Shown here: one piece after another, positions 58,497 through 64,000 of the stretch | Numbering within the stretch: the stretch's first letter is position 1 | Layout: the number at the start of each line of letters is the position of its first letter | Notes under the pieces: model-generated | The model's database searches: none | Told to the model about the DNA's origin: nothing | The model's input: the letters and a program-made list of their open reading frames with translations, nothing else | Program-made: the position numbers and the translations under genes | NCBI GenBank assembly: GCA_002343485.1 | Contig: DDST01000138.1 | Location: 55,510 to 119,509 of the forward strand | Source of the DNA: Proteobacteria bacterium UBA2383 | GTDB lineage: Bacteria > Pseudomonadota > Gammaproteobacteria > Competibacterales > Competibacteraceae | Direction: 5' to 3' | DNA length: 64,000 bases

Positions 58497-59452
58497 CACA
58501 GGCTCCGTGACACGAACAGCAGCAGCGCGCCGAGCAAACCGAGCATCAGCGCCATGCCCAAAAATTGATCGACGCGGAACACGCGCATTTTGGCAATGCG
58601 GGTCTCAAACAGCGCCAGCAGAAACCCGCCTAGCCCCAATTTGGCCAGATAGGCTGCCACGCCAGTTAGGTAGGCGGTTAAATCTTCGCCTGCGGTGGTC
58701 ATACCCCAGGGGGCAAAGATGCAGCCGAGCAGCGAAAGATACAATAACAGCTTGAGCGAGGCAGCCAGTTCGATTAGCGCCAGATGGCGGCCGGAGTATT
58801 CCAGCACCATGGCTTCATGCACCATGGTCAGCTCCAGATGGGTAGCTGGATTGTCCACCGGAACGCGGGCGTTTTCGGCGATCGCCACCATGACCAGCGC
58901 TAACAGCGCTAGCGCCAGCGATACCCGCAAACCGACATCGGCATTCAGCATGAATCGGGCGACCGCCGACAGCTCAGTGGTGCCGGCCAGTAACGATAAA
59001 GTGAACACTATCATCAGCATGGCCGGTTCTGCCAAGGACGCGATCATCATTTCGCGGCTGGCGCCGATGCCGCCAAAGCTGGTGCCAGTGTCGAGACCCG
59101 CCAACGCCAGGAAAAAACGGGCTGTCCCCAGCAAGGCGACGATGGCGATCAGATCGGCGGCCCAATTGAACGGCAAGCCGCTGGCAAAGGTCGGCACCAG
59201 CGCCGCCGCCACCCAGATGGCGGCAAAGATCAGGTAGGGCGCTACCCGAAACAGCCAGGATGCCGAGTCGGCCAGCACCACGTCCTTACGCAGCAGCTTG
59301 AGCAGATCGCGGTAGGGTTGTAGCGGCGATGGACCGCGCCGGCGCAGCAATTGGGCCTTGAGGGTGCGGATCCAGCCGGTGAGCAGCGGCGCCAGCAGCA
59401 AGATCAGCAGCATTTGCCCGCCCTGGACCAGATAATCCGTGATTAGCGCCAT
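58496..59452 (-). CDS. Ehr complex membrane subunit (HyfC/NuoH-like)
   Basis: 318 residues from the ATG at 59452, ten nt inside the end of the preceding gene. A much longer open frame upstream is the shadow of that gene. Eight membrane helices. NuoH marks: GPSPLQPYRDLLKLLRKD near the N-terminus, SFGGIGASREMMIASLAEPA, AENARVPVDNPATHLELTMVHEAM, and the Glu-rich loops lining the quinone or coupling cavity. It links the soluble arm to the pumping arm. Confidence 0.94.
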   Translation of the reverse strand: MALITDYLVQGGQMLLILLLAPLLTGWIRTLKAQLLRRRGPSPLQPYRDLLKLLRKDVVLADSASWLFRVAPYLIFAAIWVAAALVPTFASGLPFNWAADLIAIVALLGTARFFLALAGLDTGTSFGGIGASREMMIASLAEPAMLMIVFTLSLLAGTTELSAVARFMLNADVGLRVSLALALLALVMVAIAENARVPVDNPATHLELTMVHEAMVLEYSGRHLALIELAASLKLLLYLSLLGCIFAPWGMTTAGEDLTAYLTGVAAYLAKLGLGGFLLALFETRIAKMRVFRVDQFLGMALMLGLLGALLLFVSRSL

Positions 59453-61473
59453 AGCACTATCCCGAGCAGCAGCAATACCAGCGCGCCGAACACCAGACTT
59501 AAATAACGGCGAATCGTTAGGTATTGCAAGTTGTTGAAACGCTTTGAAAGAGCGATAACTGCCTGGGTAATCGGCGCATAGCCGTAGTCCCAGACCGGGT
59601 CGCGCATTTTGACTTCGAAGCGTGCTGCTCGCCCATCGCCGGGCGGCGGCATGGTGACTTGTTCGCGGGCCTGGAATACTACGCTGCCGAAGACGCGGCG
59701 GATGGGTTGGGCGAAACTGCCAGCGGTGTACTGGGCGGCGGGGCTGGCATCGGGGAAACCGCAGTCCCAGGCTGGGCTGCGCCGGACCCGATTGGAGGCG
59801 AACCCGTGAATCAGCACGGCGGCGAGTATCCCGGATAACGCCATGAACAACAGCACCAGCAGACCGTTGTAAGTGCTTTTCATATCGGCCACCGGTACCA
59901 AGGTCAACCACGGCTGATGCTGTTGCGCTGGCAACTGGGCGCCGCCGTTGAGCAGACCCACTGCTGGCGACAATCCATCTATCACCAGCCCTGGTAAAGT
60001 TCCAGCCAGCAGGCACAATGCCGCCAGAGTGAACAGCGCGGCCAATGAGTAGCGATCGGTCTCTTGCGCTTTTGCAGCCGCCGGCGAACGGGGGCGGCCG
60101 AGGAAGGTAATGCCAAAGGCTTTGACGAAACAGGCGGCAGCTAAGGCAGCAGACAACGCCAACAGCGCCCCGGCTGCCGGGGCCAGGAATTTGAGCAGCC
60201 ATTGCGGTAATTCCGGCGTCAGCAAAATCGCCTGGAAGGTCAGCCATTCGGAGACAAAACCGTTCAATGGCGGTAGCGCCGAAATCGCCGCCGCGCCGGT
60301 CAGGAAGGCCAGCGCGGTCCACGGCATCGGGTGAATCAATCCGCCCAGCCGCTCCATATCGCGTTCGCCGGTTGCGGTCAAGACCGCGCCAGTCCCCATA
60401 AATAACAGGCTTTTGAACAGCGAATGATTCAGCACATGAAATAGCGCCGCGGTCAGCGCCAGCGCCGCGCTGGCGTACATTTGATTGCTCTGGAAGGCCA
60501 GTGCTAGACCCAAGCCGATGAAAATAATGCCGATATTCTCCACAGTGTGATAGGCCAGCAACCGTTTCAGATCATGCTGCATCAGCGCATACAGCACCCC
60601 GAGCACCGCCGTGATTCCACCCAGCGCCAGCACGAGCCCGCCCCACCACCATGCGACCGGTTCCCCCAATAGATCGAAGACAATGCGGATGAAGCCGTAC
60701 ACGGCGACCTTGGTCATGACGCCGCTCATCAGCGCCGATACGTGGCTGGGCGCGGCGGGGTGCGCCAGCGGCAACCAGACATGCAAGGGGACCAGCCCGG
60801 CTTTGGAACCGGTCCCCATCAACACCAGAATGAGCGCCAGCGCCGCCAGTCCTGGCGTCATTTCCACGGTTCGGATTGTGGCGAAGTCATAACCACCATT
60901 GGCACCAGCCAGCAGGCCGAAGGCCAATAACAGCGCCAGCGTGCCAAGGCAGGCCATGACCAGATACAGATAACCGGCGCGGGCATTGGCTGGTTCCCGG
61001 TGATGGGCCATGACCAGCGCCCAGGAACTCAGCGACATGAATTCCCAGGCGAACAGGAAAGTGAAGGCATCGTCAGCCAGCAGCACCAGGTTCATGCCCG
61101 CTAGAAACGCGGGGTAGAACGGCAACACCCGCCCCGGCGCTGGTTCATGCTGGCCATAACCCAGCGCAAATAGGCTGGCGACCGCGCCGCCCAAATTAAC
61201 CACAATCAGGAAGAAAGCGGATAGTGCGTCCAGGCGGAAATGCGCGCCCAGCCAGGGCAGGCCCAAAGGTAAGGTGAGCGTGACTGGTGCGGCGGCGTTC
61301 AGCAGATGCGTCAGCGCCATCCCCAGCAGGATGACGCAAATCACTAAGCTGACCCCGTAGACCTGAAGACTGCAACTCGCTCGGCGTGAAGCGAGGATGG
61401 CATAGAGGCCAATAGCAAGCAGGATCATGGACAAACTTAACAGCAGCGGCAGTGGCATGGTGGTGAAATTCAC
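59443..61473 (-). CDS. Ehr complex antiporter-like membrane subunit (HyfB/NuoL-like)
   Basis: 676 residues, about 16 membrane helices. Motifs: WEFMSLSSWALVMAHH with the conserved Glu, SKAGLVPLHVWLPLAHPAAPSHVSALMSGVM with Lys, and HDLKRLLAYHTVENIGII. The C-terminal part has the extra transmembrane segment and lateral helix-like region of NuoL/HyfB. First gene of the six-gene complex, 97 bp after the SulP gene. Confidence 0.94.
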   Translation of the reverse strand: MNFTTMPLPLLLSLSMILLAIGLYAILASRRASCSLQVYGVSLVICVILLGMALTHLLNAAAPVTLTLPLGLPWLGAHFRLDALSAFFLIVVNLGGAVASLFALGYGQHEPAPGRVLPFYPAFLAGMNLVLLADDAFTFLFAWEFMSLSSWALVMAHHREPANARAGYLYLVMACLGTLALLLAFGLLAGANGGYDFATIRTVEMTPGLAALALILVLMGTGSKAGLVPLHVWLPLAHPAAPSHVSALMSGVMTKVAVYGFIRIVFDLLGEPVAWWWGGLVLALGGITAVLGVLYALMQHDLKRLLAYHTVENIGIIFIGLGLALAFQSNQMYASAALALTAALFHVLNHSLFKSLLFMGTGAVLTATGERDMERLGGLIHPMPWTALAFLTGAAAISALPPLNGFVSEWLTFQAILLTPELPQWLLKFLAPAAGALLALSAALAAACFVKAFGITFLGRPRSPAAAKAQETDRYSLAALFTLAALCLLAGTLPGLVIDGLSPAVGLLNGGAQLPAQQHQPWLTLVPVADMKSTYNGLLVLLFMALSGILAAVLIHGFASNRVRRSPAWDCGFPDASPAAQYTAGSFAQPIRRVFGSVVFQAREQVTMPPPGDGRAARFEVKMRDPVWDYGYAPITQAVIALSKRFNNLQYLTIRRYLSLVFGALVLLLLGIVLWR

Positions 61474-61500
61474 TCGTTAAGCGCCTTGAATATTAAGAAG

Positions 61501-61527
61501 TTGCTGATCTTGCTGATCTTGCTGATC
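61501..61527. repeat. Three tandem copies of TTGCTGATC
   Basis: A perfect 9-bp unit repeated three times in the 97-bp gap between the SulP gene and the first ehr gene. The copy number may vary by slippage and change spacing in the leader. Confidence 0.9.
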
Positions 61528-61570
61528 CGGCGTGAGCATCATCCAGCAGTTCTCTTTTCAAGTGATGACA

Positions 61571-63334
61571 TCAAGCCAATACCTGTTGGCTAGAAACTGA
61601 CCCGTGCAAATAACGCCGCACTCGCGTTAACGCCTGCGGTAGGTTGGCTGATAACAATAGCTTGCCAGGAATATTATGTAATCCAGCCCGGCGCATCAGC
61701 AGCGCCGGTTGCCCATGCACACCCGCCACTGCGACTAAAATGCCATCGCCGCGCAAGCGTTCGATGGCCGAATCCAACGCCACTAAGCCCGATACGTCCA
61801 TGACAGTGACTCCGCTGATGTCGATAATCACGGCCCGCGGCCGTCCAGCGATATCATGGAGGGCGCTCATCGCTTTTTCAGCAGCGCCGAAAAATAGGGA
61901 GCCGGCGATTTCATATAACTGTACCCCGTCGGGCAATGGGCTTTCCAAGTGCGGGTGATCAGCTGCCATCAGTTTGCTACCGCTTAGCGCCGCCATGCGG
62001 TTCATGAACAACAGCGATGCTAAGACCACACCAACGCTGATGGCGATCACCATGTCGAAGATGACGGTTAATCCGAAGCAGACCAGCAAAACCAAAATGT
62101 CACTACCTGGCGCTACCTGAAAAATATGGCGAAAATGTTTCAACTCACTCATATTCCAGGCTACCAGCAACAACAAGGCGGCGAGTGCTGCCATCGGCAG
62201 ATATCCCAGCAACGGTGCCAGCGCGAGCAACACCAGCAAAATGAACAGTGCATGGAACACGGCAGCTAATGGGCTACGGGCGCCGGCACGAATATTCGCT
62301 GCCGTGCGGGCCAGTGCACCCGTCGCTGCAATACCGCCGAAGAAGGGCGCAACCGTATTGCCGATACCCTGCCCAATCAGTTCAGCGTCAGGATCATGCT
62401 TGGTCCCCGTCATGCCGTCAGCGACGACGGCACATAGTAGTGACTCGATCGCGCCGAGCAACGCAATCGCCATCGCTGACCCCAGCAACTCCTTGAGCAA
62501 TCCCAGTGATAACCCCAATGGTTGGCCATCTGGGCCGGGCAACTGCCACGGTAGTACAAACTGCGGCAGGAAGGGCGGGATGCCCGGTAGAGTTTGGTTA
62601 TTCTGAACATAGCTGAAACGGGAGGCAATGGTGGCGACCTGGAATCCGTCCACCGTTCGGCTCAACAGCCAAGCCAGCGCTGTGGCGATGACGATGCCGA
62701 CCAACGGCGCCGGCAAGCCGGTTTTGAGACGCGGCCACGCCAGCAGCAGAGCTAGAGTCACTACGCCGATCAGGAGATCCGGCGCGTGTAAACCCGGCAA
62801 CGCCTGCCCTGCTAACCAAATCCTTTCTAAAAAGTGCTCCGGTTGCGTGGCCAGTTGCAGGCCAAAAAAATCTTTAAGTTGTAGGCTGGCGATCACAATC
62901 GCGATGCCGGTGGTAAAACCGGTGGTTACCGGATAGGGAATGAACTGAATCAGCTTGCCCATCCGCGCTGCACCCATCCCAATCAACATAATGCCTGCCA
63001 TACCACTGGCCGTCACCAGTCCACCGAGTCCGTATTTTTCAGCGATGGGATGCAGGATGACGATGAATGCGGCAGTCGGGCCGGACACGCTAAAGCGAGA
63101 GCCGCCAGTTAGTGCGATCAGCAGGCCCGCGACAATAGCTGTGTATAGACCATATTGGGGTGGCACCCCGCTGCCGATGGCCAGCGCCATGGCGAGCGGC
63201 ACCGCAACGATCCCCACTGTGATGCCAGCCAGTACGTCCGCTTGCAATTTTGCGAGGTTATAGCCGCCGCGCACCTTCTCGCGCAAGGCAACGCCAAAAG
63301 GAAGATATAAAGAATGCTGTCGATCCGGTTTCAT
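61571..63334 (-). CDS. SulP-family inorganic anion transporter with STAS domain
   Basis: 587 residues. About 12-14 membrane helices with the SulP signature (ADVLAGITVGIVAVPLAMALAIGSGVPPQYGLYTA, of which VPLAMALAIGSGVPPQYGLY is the core, and FSVSGPTAAFIVI). The C-terminal STAS domain (~465-570) has VIIDISGVTVMDVSGLVAL. Members carry sulfate, bicarbonate or dicarboxylates; the substrate cannot be read here. It precedes the ehr genes on the same strand, and an XRE regulator gene lies upstream. Cotranscription with ehr is plausible given 97 bp and no terminator. Confidence 0.93.
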   Translation of the reverse strand: MKPDRQHSLYLPFGVALREKVRGGYNLAKLQADVLAGITVGIVAVPLAMALAIGSGVPPQYGLYTAIVAGLLIALTGGSRFSVSGPTAAFIVILHPIAEKYGLGGLVTASGMAGIMLIGMGAARMGKLIQFIPYPVTTGFTTGIAIVIASLQLKDFFGLQLATQPEHFLERIWLAGQALPGLHAPDLLIGVVTLALLLAWPRLKTGLPAPLVGIVIATALAWLLSRTVDGFQVATIASRFSYVQNNQTLPGIPPFLPQFVLPWQLPGPDGQPLGLSLGLLKELLGSAMAIALLGAIESLLCAVVADGMTGTKHDPDAELIGQGIGNTVAPFFGGIAATGALARTAANIRAGARSPLAAVFHALFILLVLLALAPLLGYLPMAALAALLLLVAWNMSELKHFRHIFQVAPGSDILVLLVCFGLTVIFDMVIAISVGVVLASLLFMNRMAALSGSKLMAADHPHLESPLPDGVQLYEIAGSLFFGAAEKAMSALHDIAGRPRAVIIDISGVTVMDVSGLVALDSAIERLRGDGILVAVAGVHGQPALLMRRAGLHNIPGKLLLSANLPQALTRVRRYLHGSVSSQQVLA

Positions 63335-63428
63335 AGGTGTTACCAGGACACCATCAGTGCATAGATTACAGTTTTAAAATTCTTCTTGATTCCGACAAGA
63401 TGTTTAAATAATTAAATTTTTCTCTTCA

Positions 63429-63569
63429 TCAGAGTGCGCTTTCTTCAAGGATATAACCGTGCTCGTTTTCCAGATAAAACTCGATAACGGGTAATGGAAT
63501 CGCTCTGAGTTGCGTCAGGAATGTCATGGGTTTTTGAAACTTTACCAGCTCAGCAATCGTCATTGTCAT
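63429..63569 (-). CDS. Possible small protein upstream of the SulP gene
   Basis: 46 codons starting with two in-frame ATGs (MTMTIAELVKFQKPMTFLTQ...) and ending EHGYILEESAL. It is on the operon strand between the XRE and SulP genes, with a weak AGG upstream. Composition is protein-like and the end is acidic. It could be a real small protein, a gene fragment or chance. No family recognised. Confidence 0.35.
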   Translation of the reverse strand: MTMTIAELVKFQKPMTFLTQLRAIPLPVIEFYLENEHGYILEESAL

Positions 63570-63726
63570 GTGACTAACCTACCGTGTTGAGTAAAGTCTG
63601 CAATCGCTTGGTGAGATATTCTGTGAACTGCCGTCTGGTACAAACAGACGATCGAAGAACACCTAACTGGTATTGTCTGCGCAAGACATAAAGCCAAGCG
63701 ACTTTGCTATGCGCGTCGATAGTCTC

Positions 63727-63972
63727 TTAGCGTTTCAACCGGACCCCGCGTCCGCCGCCTTCACTGACAACGCCTTCGCCGATCAACTCCACGCCGGCGG
63801 CTTCGAGCGCAGTGATGAGCTTGACCAGCGAATCGACATTGCCACGGATAGTGCCGTTGCTGCGTTCCATGCGCTGGATCGTGGGCAAGGACAAATCGGC
63901 CGCTTTGGCAAGGGCGCGCTGGTCCATCCCCAGCAGCGCTCGCGCTGCTTTCAATTGGGTCACGGTGATCAT
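63727..63972 (-). CDS. XRE-family helix-turn-helix regulator
   Basis: 81 residues. The Cro/C1-type HTH lies at ~4-40 (QLKAARALLGMDQRALAKAA, then LSLPTIQRMERS), followed by a short dimerisation-like region and a Gly/Arg-rich tail (GGGRGVRLKR). Likely a local regulator of the SulP-ehr operon. A TATGAT element 12 nt before the ATG could be its -10 box, giving a very short leader. The frame continues open for ~50 codons after its TAA, without an ATG. Confidence 0.85.
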   Translation of the reverse strand: MITVTQLKAARALLGMDQRALAKAADLSLPTIQRMERSNGTIRGNVDSLVKLITALEAAGVELIGEGVVSEGGGRGVRLKR

Positions 63973-64000
63973 GATGTAATTATCATATACTATCTTTATA

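Noticed and set aside
59453..60322. N-terminal extension of the HyfC-like frame
   Set aside because: The open frame continues upstream through the HyfB-like gene, but the extension has no membrane pattern and the NuoH-like fold begins at the ATG at 59452.
54321..61473. A hydrogen-evolving [NiFe] hydrogenase 4 (Hyf)
   Set aside because: The large subunit lacks both nickel-binding cysteine pairs, and no maturation (hyp) genes are present in the window.
1..64000. CRISPR array or prophage
   Set aside because: No run of evenly spaced direct repeats and no phage structural, integrase or lysis genes were seen. The only tandem repeats are the 9-bp and 19-bp units listed.

Overview
The window is a stretch of bacterial chromosome, most likely from a gammaproteobacterium. 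This rests on family content: thyA, mnmG, an E. coli-type PAPS reductase (cysH), nudC, dgkA, pbpC, prc, a CbrA-like symporter-kinase, cytochrome c5, SCO1/PCuAC copper chaperones, and many c-di-GMP enzymes and phosphorelay proteins. Genes are densely packed on both strands with short intergenic gaps. I did not compute base composition and cannot name the species. There is no prophage, CRISPR array or intact insertion sequence. There are three decayed pieces: an IS5-like transposase remnant, a truncated IclR regulator and a hydrogenase-like large-subunit fragment.

Layout. 1-12.3 kb: an Atm1-type ABC transporter (cut by the window edge), cytochrome c5, tRNA-Arg(CCG), a small lipoprotein, an isocitrate lyase/PEP mutase family enzyme, the IS5 remnant, thyA, the IclR fragment, then a signalling operon on the minus strand (receiver protein, degenerate kinase fused to a DNA polymerase III epsilon-type exonuclease, small membrane protein, sodium-solute symporter-histidine kinase). 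12.4-23 kb: mnmG, cysH, copper chaperones for cytochrome oxidase, dgkA, a lone gcvPB, the rubrerythrin/Fe-S protein/DUF3501 peroxide-linked operon, and a catalase with an OxyR-like site upstream. 23-33.5 kb: a 1163-residue membrane protein of unknown family, a REC-PAS-GGDEF-EAL protein, a 1200-residue hybrid kinase and a sirtuin. 33.6-46.7 kb: pbpC, a diguanylate cyclase, nfeD-slipin, a NYN/LabA-like protein, prc, an AAA+ ATPase, UPF0114, a cyclase-FHA protein, an HD protein and nudC.

The most interesting part is 49.2-54.3 kb. A histidine kinase, an Rcp1-like receiver, a receiver fused to a KaiA/RsbU_N-like C-terminal domain, KaiB and KaiC lie in one tight plus-strand run. KaiC keeps both P-loops, the catalytic Glu pairs and the Ser-Thr phosphorylation pair of the cyanobacterial clock protein. 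The receiver-KaiA-like protein has the architecture described for KaiA3 in Synechocystis. The run therefore looks like a complete three-component Kai oscillator or timer, with its own two-component input or output, in a non-cyanobacterium.

Convergent to it, at 54.3-64 kb, is an XRE regulator, a SulP anion transporter and a six-gene membrane complex related to group 4 hydrogenases. Its large subunit lacks the nickel-binding cysteines, so it is an Ehr-type (energy-converting hydrogenase related) complex and not a hydrogenase. A separate fragment near 46.8 kb is a decayed second copy of part of that large subunit.
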